A stretch of 64,000 bases of DNA from positions 1-64,000 of the forward strand of contig NZ_QUAC01000486.1 of the NCBI RefSeq assembly GCF_003389455.1. Direction: 5' to 3'. How positions within the stretch are numbered: position 1 is the stretch's first letter; each line of letters starts with the position of its first letter. Below, in pieces: positions 1-6,834 of the stretch. Under the pieces are notes generated by a model. That model was not told the DNA's origin and searched no databases. It saw nothing but the letters and a program-made list of their open reading frames with translations. The stretch is from Streptomyces inhibens. GTDB taxonomy: Bacteria > Actinomycetota > Actinomycetes > Streptomycetales > Streptomycetaceae. A program made the position numbers and the translations under genes.

Positions 1-143
1 GCCGCCGTCAGCCCGGCCGCGCCGACCGCGGCCACGACGGTCCGCCGCGCCGTCCCGCGCCCCGCCCGCTCCGCTGCGTCCGCTTCCTCCGTCGCCGTCA
101 TCGCTTCGGTCTCCGTCCGCTCCGACGCTGCCTGTCGAGCCAT
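1..143 (-). CDS. Start of a Tat-signal exported protein, possibly Rieske-type (partial)
   Basis: Only the first 47 codons are in the window; the gene runs off the left edge. The leftward reading starts MARQAASERTETEA and continues with an acidic stretch, then GTARRTVVAAVGAAGLTA. Twin arginines followed by a hydrophobic run are the hallmark of a Tat signal peptide. A second possible ATG lies 14 codons in. In Streptomyces this kind of leader is common on Rieske [2Fe-2S] proteins and on lipoproteins or oxidases, so Rieske is a guess. The mature domain is not visible. Confidence 0.6.
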   Translation of the reverse strand, partial: MARQAASERTETEAMTATEEADAAERAGRGTARRTVVAAVGAAGLTA

Positions 144-275
144 GGTGTGCCTCCGGTTCCTGGTGCTTTCGGTGCGTGAGGTGTTCCAAGGACGTTGCAC
201 AGGGTCCATACGGAGGGACGGCCGGGCGCGTTCAATACCGGTCGCGATCGTTGCGACGAAGGGAAAACCGCGCGG

Positions 276-2438
276 TCAGCCCCGGGCGGCGCGCTCCGCC
301 AAGGCATCCAGCAGGAAGTCCCGCTGGAAGTGCAGCAGCTGCTCATTGACGGCGTCGTCGGCCGGCAGATGCGTGGCGCCGGGCAGCGGCAGCACGCTGT
401 GCGGCTTGCCCGCCGCCAGCAGCTCCGCCGAGAAGCGCAGCGTGTGCGCGGCCGCCACATTGTCGTCCGCGAGCCCATGGACGAGCAGCAGCGGGCGGCT
501 CAGCAGATGGCCGTGCCCGACCAGGGAGGAGCGCACATAGTTCTCCGGCTGCTTGTCCGGGTGGCCCAGGAACCGCTCCTTCCAGTGGGTGTCGTACAGC
601 CGCTGGTCGGTGGGCGGGGCGCCGGCGACCGCCGCGTGGAAGACATCGGGCCGATGCAGCACCGCGGCCGCCGCCAGGAAGCCGCCGAACGACCAGCCGC
701 GGATCGCCACCCGCGTCAGATCCAGATCGCCACAGCGTGCCCCGGCCGCCCGCAGCGCGTCCACCTGGTCCTCCAGCGCCGGCGTGAGCTGGTCGCCGTG
801 CACGGCCTTCTCCCAGGCAGGTCCCCGCCCCGGCGTCCCGCGCCCGTCGACGACCAGCACCGCGAAGCCCTGCTCGGCGAACCACTGCGACACACAGGAG
901 AACCACCCGCGAACCCGCCCCACCAGCTGGAGGCCGGGCCCGCCGTAGGGGTCGAGCAGCACCGGCAGCTTCCCGGTGCCCTCCTTGTGCCACGACGGCA
1001 GATACAGGGCGCCGCGCAACTCCCGTTCGCCGAGCGTGAGATGGACCGGCCGTGGGGTGACCGCCGGCTCCTCGGCGAGCGAGGTGATGACCCCGTACGG
1101 CGTGCCCGCGTCCGACGCCGTGTCCATCCCTGCGCCCGTCGCCGTGTCCATCCCTGCGCCCGTCGCCGGGTCCGGCTCCGCATCGCGCACCACACCCGCC
1201 TCATGACCCCGCGGTGTCAGGCCCGCGACCACGACCGTGCCGCCCCGTCCCACGCCCGTGTACCGTCCCGGGCCCCGGCTCAGCCGTCGGTTGCCGTGAC
1301 CGGGCCGGTGGCGCCACACATGGGTCTCCAACGGGTCCTCGCTCGCCGTGAACAGCACCCCGTCCCCCTCGACCCCGAGGACCGCGTCCAGCTGCAGCCC
1401 CTCCGGGGTGACCCGTCGGCCGCCGATGGTCAGATACCGGGTGTCGCCGTCGTCCTCGGGGAGCACCAGCGCGCCGGAGGCGGTACGGGCCGGGGTGCCG
1501 GGTACGAGCTCCACCCAGGCGGGATCGGTCCGTTCGTGCAGCACCTCGGTGGCGCCGGTCGCCGGATCGACCGCGAGGGTCCGCACTATGCGCTGGTCGC
1601 GGCTCTGCACGGCGAGGAACGGGCCGTGCGCGTCCCAGCCCGCATCGACGACGTACTCATAGGCCTCGCGGTCCCAGTTCACCGCGATGCGCTCCCCGTC
1701 CAGAGCGAGCAGGTGCAGGGAGACCTCGGCGTTGGGGGTACCAGCCGCCGGATACGGAATCGTCCGCGGCGGCTTCGCCGGGTCGGCGGGATCGCCGAGG
1801 TAACGCCGTTCCACGGGGCTGGTGTCGACCCTGGCCACCAGGAGGTGGCGGCTGTCCGGTGCCCACCAGTAGCCACGCAGCCGGTTCATGGACTCGGCCG
1901 CCACGTATTCGGCGAGCCCGTAGGAGACCTCCGGTCCCTCCGCGTGGGCGAGCCGGCGGTCGGCACCGGCCAGGTCGACGATGTGGAAGGAGCGGCGGCT
2001 CACATACACGATGTGCCGGCCGTCGGGGGAGGGGCGGGGGTCGACCACCGGGCCCGCCGCCGGGACGGGGAACGGCGCGCCACCGTCCGTACGCACCGCC
2101 CACAGGGCACCCGACAGTGCGAACGCCACCAAGCGGGCGGCGTCATCGGTCGCGTACGACACCACACCCACCGACCGCTCGCGGGCCCGCTCCCGGCGCA
2201 GCCGCTCCTCCTCAGGAACCGCCCCGGCGCCGGAGCCCACCAGAAGGCCCGGATCGGCCAACAGCCGTTCCCTGCCGTCCTCGTACTGCCAGAGCCGGCC
2301 CACGGGATCGGTGCCCGAGCCGGTACGGACGAAGAGCACACGGCGGCCGTCGGGCGAGACGGTGAAATGCCGCGGCACCCCTAGGGAGAAACGCCGGCTG
2401 CGCGCGAATTGACGGGGAAAATCAGCGGAGTTGGTCAT
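276..2438 (-). CDS. S9 family prolyl oligopeptidase / dipeptidyl-peptidase IV-like
   Basis: The 720-residue protein has the two-part build of the family. An N-terminal beta-propeller (about residues 30-450, with DPP-IV-type WAPDSRHLL repeats) is followed by an alpha/beta hydrolase domain. The nucleophile elbow reads GWSFGG, an acid follows in LADDN, and the catalytic His is in GATH near the C-terminus. The family cleaves after proline or alanine in short peptides. No signal peptide is seen, so it is probably cytoplasmic. The start at 2438 is chosen over the longer frame because GGAGG lies 8 bases upstream. It is the last chromosomal gene before the island. A 24-bp tandem repeat inside it lengthens a loop of the propeller. 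Confidence 0.93.
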   Translation of the reverse strand: MTNSADFPRQFARSRRFSLGVPRHFTVSPDGRRVLFVRTGSGTDPVGRLWQYEDGRERLLADPGLLVGSGAGAVPEEERLRRERARERSVGVVSYATDDAARLVAFALSGALWAVRTDGGAPFPVPAAGPVVDPRPSPDGRHIVYVSRRSFHIVDLAGADRRLAHAEGPEVSYGLAEYVAAESMNRLRGYWWAPDSRHLLVARVDTSPVERRYLGDPADPAKPPRTIPYPAAGTPNAEVSLHLLALDGERIAVNWDREAYEYVVDAGWDAHGPFLAVQSRDQRIVRTLAVDPATGATEVLHERTDPAWVELVPGTPARTASGALVLPEDDGDTRYLTIGGRRVTPEGLQLDAVLGVEGDGVLFTASEDPLETHVWRHRPGHGNRRLSRGPGRYTGVGRGGTVVVAGLTPRGHEAGVVRDAEPDPATGAGMDTATGAGMDTASDAGTPYGVITSLAEEPAVTPRPVHLTLGERELRGALYLPSWHKEGTGKLPVLLDPYGGPGLQLVGRVRGWFSCVSQWFAEQGFAVLVVDGRGTPGRGPAWEKAVHGDQLTPALEDQVDALRAAGARCGDLDLTRVAIRGWSFGGFLAAAAVLHRPDVFHAAVAGAPPTDQRLYDTHWKERFLGHPDKQPENYVRSSLVGHGHLLSRPLLLVHGLADDNVAAAHTLRFSAELLAAGKPHSVLPLPGATHLPADDAVNEQLLHFQRDFLLDALAERAARG
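1117..1164. repeat. 24-bp perfect tandem repeat inside the S9 peptidase gene
   Basis: Two identical 24-bp units (1117-1140 and 1141-1164) encode the residues ATGAGMDT in tandem. The repeat is in frame, so copy number can change without breaking the gene. It sits in a low-complexity loop of the propeller domain. Confidence 0.9.
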
Positions 2439-2701
2439 GGTGCTGTCCTCCAGGACGGTGTGGTCCGGGCTGCGACGGCCCGGTTGCGGTGATCCCCGCA
2501 TGCCATGCAGACATGCCGGGATTCCACGGCGGTGGCTTCAGGCCAGTGGCTTCAGGCCAGTGACTCGGGCCGGAGACTTCACGCCGCGCACTTCATCGGA
2601 AAGGCCTTGCCGCGAAGAGTTTTTGCGCAGCGCTGAGTGCCGGTACAGGACCGGACACAAAAGAAATTTCGAGCGGCGAGTGGCTGCCGTGGCCTGTGGG
2701 G
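2439..2701. other. Intergenic region between the peptidase and the HipA-like stump
   Basis: No gene is supported here. It must hold the leftward promoter of the S9 peptidase and the original rightward promoter of the HipA-like gene. It contains a 14-bp perfect tandem repeat (GTGGCTTCAGGCCA at 2532-2545 and 2546-2559). Confidence 0.6.
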
Positions 2702-2818
2702 ATGTTGACCGAAGTCATTGCGACGCGCTATGTCACGCCTTTGCGTGAGGGCGGCTCGCTCCCGGGAATCGTCGAGGCCGACGATCTCGGTACTTATATC
2801 ATGAAGTCGTCCACCTAG
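2702..2818 (+). pseudogene. 5' stump of the HipA-like kinase gene (left junction copy)
   Basis: The frame begins MLTEVIATRYVTPLREGG and matches the intact gene at 48727 for 35 codons. It then diverges after ATGAAGT and stops at a TAG after three more codons. Nearly all differences from the intact copy are synonymous (one Ile/Thr change), so both were under protein-level selection. This is most simply the original chromosomal start of the gene, cut off by island integration. Confidence 0.9.
2780..2807. repeat. Left attachment-site core (attL)
   Basis: This 28-bp block is identical to 48805-48832. Similarity to the intact HipA-like gene stops abruptly at its right edge, so the crossover should lie within it. 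A further 32-bp identical block (2741-2772) precedes it, separated by three substitutions. Confidence 0.8.
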
Positions 2819-2846
2819 CTGCCCACGCGCTCCCCAGCGCCGCCTG

Positions 2847-2869
2847 AACTCCCCAGATTCTCCCCAGGG
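2847..2869. repeat. Subterminal direct repeat, left copy
   Basis: The 23-bp sequence beginning AACTCCCCAGATTCT matches 48621-48643 with one mismatch, in the same orientation. It lies 40 bp inside the left core; its partner lies 162 bp inside the right core. Repeats at this position typically bind the N-terminal (arm) domain of tyrosine integrases; that role is inferred. Confidence 0.55.
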
Positions 2870-2965
2870 AAAGGCACATGCAGCGGGATGAGGGCACCGT
2901 CAGAAGCAAGATCATCTGAGGCGCTGCGAGCTACGTTGCGTGACTGCCGTGGGTCAGGCAGAGGA

Positions 2966-2994
2966 CCACCAGCAGATTCTTCGTCTGCTGGTGG
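2966..2994 (-). terminator. Hairpin terminator after the flavoprotein gene
   Basis: CCACCAGCAGA and TCTGCTGGTGG form a perfect 11-bp stem around a 7-base loop. It sits about 100 bp past the 3' end of the leftward SARP-cysD-cysN-flavoprotein block. No U-tract is obvious, as is common in Streptomyces. The rest of 2819-3097 holds nothing else I can name. Confidence 0.65.
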
Positions 2995-3097
2995 TACAGG
3001 AATCAGAGCGGCGCTGAGCTGCTGAAGGGGTGGGTGCCCCGGCCCTACGGGGCCGACGCCTGCCGCACGGCCGGGTCTCCCTGCCGCCGGGCAGCCG

Positions 3098-4555
3098 TCA
3101 TGCCGGTTCGCCGGAAGCGAGTTGATGCTCCGGCGGGCCGGACGGGGCGAAGGCAGATCTGTGCGGCAGGGACATGTGAAGTCCACTCTCGGAGGCGAGG
3201 AGGGTGGCGGCGAGGGCGTGGGCCTGGACGCGGATCTCGGGGACGGCGGTGGATTCGAGCAACGCGCCGCGGCGCAGCGGTCCGAGGGTCCAGAGGGCGG
3301 CCGGGGCGGTGCCATCGGCTGGGTTCAGGCGGCCGGAGGGGGTGGTGTGGAGGCCGAGGCCGGTGGGGTCGGGGGTGGCCAGGCCGGTGGTGAGGAGACC
3401 GGCGACGAGCGGGTCGTCCATGCGGCGTACATCTGCCTGGGGCCCGGTGCAGTTGACGACGGCACCGACGCTCAGCGTGCGGCCGTCGCGGAGACGGATC
3501 TGGACGGAATCCCGGGTGGGAATGGCGTCGGTGATCTCGCCCGAGGCGACCTGAATCCGGCCTGCGTCGATTTCGTCGCGCAGGGCTCGGGCGCTGGCGG
3601 GTGGGATGCGGTGGCGGTGGGTGTTCCAGAGGCTTTGGTCGTGGTGGAGGAAGTGGGCCTGGTCGGCCGGGGAGAGGTGTTGCCAGAGTTCGGTGGTGAC
3701 GGGGCGGAGGCTGTCGATTCCCACCCGCCAGTCGCCGTGGGTGCGGCGGCAGGCTGAGATGTGGCTCAGCAGAGCCCGGCGAATCCGGCGGATGTCCGCG
3801 CCCGGGTCGATGGACGGCGGGGGAGCCGCGGACAGCGGCGATTCGGCGTGGGGCTGGGGGAGCAGGCCGTGCCGGGAGATCGCCTGGACCGCGCGGCCTG
3901 TGCGGCTGAGGGTGAGGGCGATGTCGACCATGGTCAGTCCGGTGCCGACGAGGAGGACGTCGCCGTCGCACGGCAGGCGTTCGAGGGCGCCTGGGGTCCA
4001 GGGATCGGGCAGGTAGCGCGGGGAATGGCGCAGGGCGGGCGGGACCCAGACATTGCAGGGGGGAGGGTTGCCCAGGGCGAGGACGGCCGCGTCCGCGGGC
4101 AGGGCCTTGCCGGAGCCGAGGGTGAGGGTTACGCCGTGGTCGGTCCGACGTGCGCCCACGACCCGTTCGTGGACGCGGTGCAGGTGTCCGGGGCCGGGCC
4201 CGGACACCGCAGTGGCCAGCACGTCGGCGAGGTATTCGCCGTAGAGGGCTCGGGGGACGTAGTCGTCACCGGTGTGGGCGCCTGGGGCGCGTCGGGCCAG
4301 CCAGCGGACGAAGTGGTGCGGTGCGTCGGGGTAGGCGCTCATCCGGCCGGCGGGGACGTTGAGCAGGTGGTGCGCGGCGGTTGTGGCGTAGGCGACGCCG
4401 TCTCCGGTGGTGGGGGCCGGGTCGACCAGCCACACCTCCAGGTCAGCCTGGAGCGCCGCGGCTCTGCGGAGAAGCTGTGCTGCGGTGAGGGTGCCGGAGG
4501 CTCCGGCACCGACCACGGCGATGCGGCGGGGGGTCTCAGGCATCGGTGCGGTCAC
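3098..4555 (-). CDS. FAD/NAD(P)-binding oxidoreductase (COG4529-like)
   Basis: This 485-residue protein starts with a dinucleotide-binding Rossmann motif (VVGAGASGT, residues about 15-23). A second glycine-rich stretch, VLLVGTGLTM, lies near residue 200, and NCTGPQ sits late in the chain. This is the pattern of the NAD_binding_9 flavoprotein group, whose members are mostly uncharacterised. The GTG start overlaps the end of cysN by 20 bases, so the two are translationally coupled; an ATG 4 codons in is an alternative. The linkage to sulfate activation suggests a redox step in the same pathway, but the sequence does not show which one. Confidence 0.75.
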   Translation of the reverse strand: MTAPMPETPRRIAVVGAGASGTLTAAQLLRRAAALQADLEVWLVDPAPTTGDGVAYATTAAHHLLNVPAGRMSAYPDAPHHFVRWLARRAPGAHTGDDYVPRALYGEYLADVLATAVSGPGPGHLHRVHERVVGARRTDHGVTLTLGSGKALPADAAVLALGNPPPCNVWVPPALRHSPRYLPDPWTPGALERLPCDGDVLLVGTGLTMVDIALTLSRTGRAVQAISRHGLLPQPHAESPLSAAPPPSIDPGADIRRIRRALLSHISACRRTHGDWRVGIDSLRPVTTELWQHLSPADQAHFLHHDQSLWNTHRHRIPPASARALRDEIDAGRIQVASGEITDAIPTRDSVQIRLRDGRTLSVGAVVNCTGPQADVRRMDDPLVAGLLTTGLATPDPTGLGLHTTPSGRLNPADGTAPAALWTLGPLRRGALLESTAVPEIRVQAHALAATLLASESGLHMSLPHRSAFAPSGPPEHQLASGEPA

Positions 4556-5819
4556 CTCGGAACGGGAAGCACCGCCCGCCCGCCATGCCGGCGGTAAGGG
4601 TGGTGCCGTCGGCCGGGTCGATCAGGAGGAAGGACCCGGTGTGGCGGTTGTCGGTGTAGGAGTCGAGGGCCAGCGGCTCGGCGGTGCGCAGGACGACGCG
4701 GCCGATGTCGTTGACGTTCAGCCCGTCGGCGCCGGAGCGCTGTTCGAGCGTGTCGGTGTCGATCCGGTGGGAGACCTCCCTGACCAGGGCCCGGACCGTG
4801 CGGGTGGTGTGCTTGAGGAGCACCTTGTCCCCGGCGCGCAGCGGGCGCTCGTTGAGGTGGCAGACAGCGGCCTCGACATCGCGGGTGAGCGCTGGAAGCG
4901 GGTGGGCGGCGATGAGGTCGCCGCGGGAGACGTCCACATCGTCGGCGAGCAGCACGGTCACCGACTGCGGGGCCCGGGCGGTGTCGACGGGTTCGCCGAG
5001 CGCGTCGATACCGGTGATGGTGGTGGTGCGGCCGGAGGGCAGCACGGTGACGGAATCTCCGATGCGGAGGGTGCCGGAGGCCAGCTGCCCGGCGTAGCCG
5101 CGGTAGTCGGGGTGCTCGGCGCTCTGCGGGCGGATGACGTACTGGACGGGGAGGCGGGCCGGGCGCGTGGTCAGGTCGTGGCTGACGGGCACGGTTTCCA
5201 GGTGCTTGAGGAGGGTGGGGCCGTCGTACCAGTCCATGTGGGTGGCGGGTTCGACGACGTTGTCGCCGGTGAGTGCGGAGAGCGGGATCGCGGTGATATC
5301 GGGGATGCCCAAGTCGGTGGCGTAGGCGATGAATTCCTCGGCGGTGGTGGCGAAGACGGGTTCGGCGTAGCAGACGAGGTCCATTTTGTTGACGGCGAGG
5401 ACGACGTGGGGCACGCGCAGGAGGGCGGCGACGGCGGCGTGGCGGCGGGTCTGTTCGACAATGCCCTTGCGGGCGTCGACGAGGACGACGGCGAGGTCGG
5501 CGGTGGAGGCGCCGGTGACCATGTTGCGGGTGTACTGCACGTGGCCGGGGGTGTCGGCGAGGATGAACCGGCGCCGCGGGGTCGCGAAGTAGCGGTAGGC
5601 GACGTCGATGGTGATGCCCTGCTCGCGTTCGGCGCGCAGGCCGTCGGTGAGGAGGGCGAGGTCGGGTGCGGTCCGGCCGCGGCCCAGGGAGACGCGTTCG
5701 ACGGCTTCGAGCTGGTCGGCGAGCACGGATCGGGAGTCGTGCAGGAGGCGGCCGACGAGGGTGGACTTGCCGTCGTCGACGGAGCCGGCGGTGGCGAAGC
5801 GCAGCAGGGCGGTGGTCAT
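4536..5819 (-). CDS. cysN: Sulfate adenylyltransferase subunit 1 (GTPase)
   Basis: CysN couples GTP hydrolysis to the formation of adenosine 5'-phosphosulfate (APS) by CysD. The 427-residue product shows all the translational-GTPase signatures: P-loop GSVDDGKST near residue 13, DTPGH, and NKMD. EF-Tu-like beta-barrel domains follow. The length fits stand-alone CysN with no fused APS-kinase domain. The start follows cysD by 2 bases and the 3' end overlaps the flavoprotein gene. The position between a SARP regulator and a pathway containing a sulfotransferase suggests dedicated sulfate supply for the natural product. Confidence 0.95.
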   Translation of the reverse strand: MTTALLRFATAGSVDDGKSTLVGRLLHDSRSVLADQLEAVERVSLGRGRTAPDLALLTDGLRAEREQGITIDVAYRYFATPRRRFILADTPGHVQYTRNMVTGASTADLAVVLVDARKGIVEQTRRHAAVAALLRVPHVVLAVNKMDLVCYAEPVFATTAEEFIAYATDLGIPDITAIPLSALTGDNVVEPATHMDWYDGPTLLKHLETVPVSHDLTTRPARLPVQYVIRPQSAEHPDYRGYAGQLASGTLRIGDSVTVLPSGRTTTITGIDALGEPVDTARAPQSVTVLLADDVDVSRGDLIAAHPLPALTRDVEAAVCHLNERPLRAGDKVLLKHTTRTVRALVREVSHRIDTDTLEQRSGADGLNVNDIGRVVLRTAEPLALDSYTDNRHTGSFLLIDPADGTTLTAGMAGGRCFPFRGDRTDA

Positions 5820-5821
5820 GG

Positions 5822-6757
5822 CTAGAAGTACCCCTCGCGCTTGCGGTCTTCCATCGCGGCCTCGGACAGCTTGTCGTCGGCGCGGGTGGCGCCGCGCTCG
5901 GTGAGGCGGCTGGTGGCGATCTCGGCGATGACGGCCTGGATGGTGGTGGCGTCGGAGTCCACGGCGCCGGTGCAGGACATGTCGCCGACGGTGCGGTAGC
6001 GGATCATGCGGGTCTCGACCTGCTCGCCGTCCCTGGGGCCGCCCCACTCGCCGGCGGTCAGCCACATCCCGGACCGGGAGAAGACCTCGCGCTCGTGGGC
6101 GTAGTAGATCCCGGGCAGGTCGATGCCCTCACGCTCGATGTACTGCCACACATCCAGCTCGGTCCAGTTGGACAGCGGGAAGACCCGCACGTGCTCGCCG
6201 GGGGCGTGGCGGCCGTTGTAGAGCGACCACAGCTCGGGACGCTGGCGGCGTGGGTCCCAGGCACCGAACTCGTCACGCAGCGAGAACACCCGCTCCTTGG
6301 CGCGGGCCTTCTCCTCATCCCGTCGGCCGCCGCCGAAGACGGCGTCGAAACGGTTCTTCTCGATCGCGTCGAGCAGGGGGACGGTCTGCAGCGGGTTGCG
6401 GGTGCCGTCCGGGCGCTCGCGCAGCACACCGCGGTCGATGAAGTCCTGCACCGAGGCCACGTGCAGCCGGAGGCCGTGCTGGGCGACGGTGCGGTCGCGG
6501 TAGGCGATGACCTCCGGGAAGTTGTGCCCGGTGTCCACGTGCAGCAGTGCGAAGGGCACCGGTGCGGGCGTGAACGCCTTCCGGGCCAGGTGGAGCATGA
6601 CGATGGAGTCCTTGCCGCCGGAGAAGAGGATCACCGGCCGCTCGAACTCACCCGCCACCTCGCGGAAGATGTGCACCGCCTCGGACTCCAGGACGTCCAG
6701 GCAGGACAGCGCCCGGCTGGTGCCGGCCGGTGCCGTGTCTGTTGCGGCGATGGTCAC
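5822..6757 (-). CDS. cysD: Sulfate adenylyltransferase subunit 2
   Basis: CysD transfers AMP from ATP to sulfate. The 311-residue protein has the PP-loop SGGKDS near residue 45, and the family sequences HVDTGHNFPEV and FSLRDEFG. It ends KREGYF, the usual CysD C-terminus. The GTG start at 6757 is preferred because GAGGA lies at the right distance and homology begins soon after; the longer frame adds unrelated residues. It lies 77 bp after the SARP gene and could be cotranscribed with it. No cysC, cysH or sulfite reductase gene is present nearby. Confidence 0.95.
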   Translation of the reverse strand: MTIAATDTAPAGTSRALSCLDVLESEAVHIFREVAGEFERPVILFSGGKDSIVMLHLARKAFTPAPVPFALLHVDTGHNFPEVIAYRDRTVAQHGLRLHVASVQDFIDRGVLRERPDGTRNPLQTVPLLDAIEKNRFDAVFGGGRRDEEKARAKERVFSLRDEFGAWDPRRQRPELWSLYNGRHAPGEHVRVFPLSNWTELDVWQYIEREGIDLPGIYYAHEREVFSRSGMWLTAGEWGGPRDGEQVETRMIRYRTVGDMSCTGAVDSDATTIQAVIAEIATSRLTERGATRADDKLSEAAMEDRKREGYF

Positions 6758-6834
6758 GCGAGTCCTCTTTCGGTCAGCAGGGTGTGGGCGTCGGCGGCGC
6801 ACCCGGCGGTCCGGCGCCCGGCCCGGACGGGTGC

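Noticed and set aside
195-2384. 729-codon open frame on the plus strand opposite the S9 peptidase
   Set aside because: It is a high-GC shadow frame. The composition is Arg/Gly/His-rich with no domain, while the minus strand encodes a complete S9 peptidase.
2702-2818. tRNA gene as the island's attachment site
   Set aside because: The duplicated sequence encodes the start of the HipA-like protein. No cloverleaf-like sequence occurs at either junction.
2815-3315. 166-codon leftward frame at the island's left end
   Set aside because: Pro/Ser-rich with no recognisable domain. Its downstream part crosses a terminator hairpin and its upstream part overlaps the end of the flavoprotein gene.
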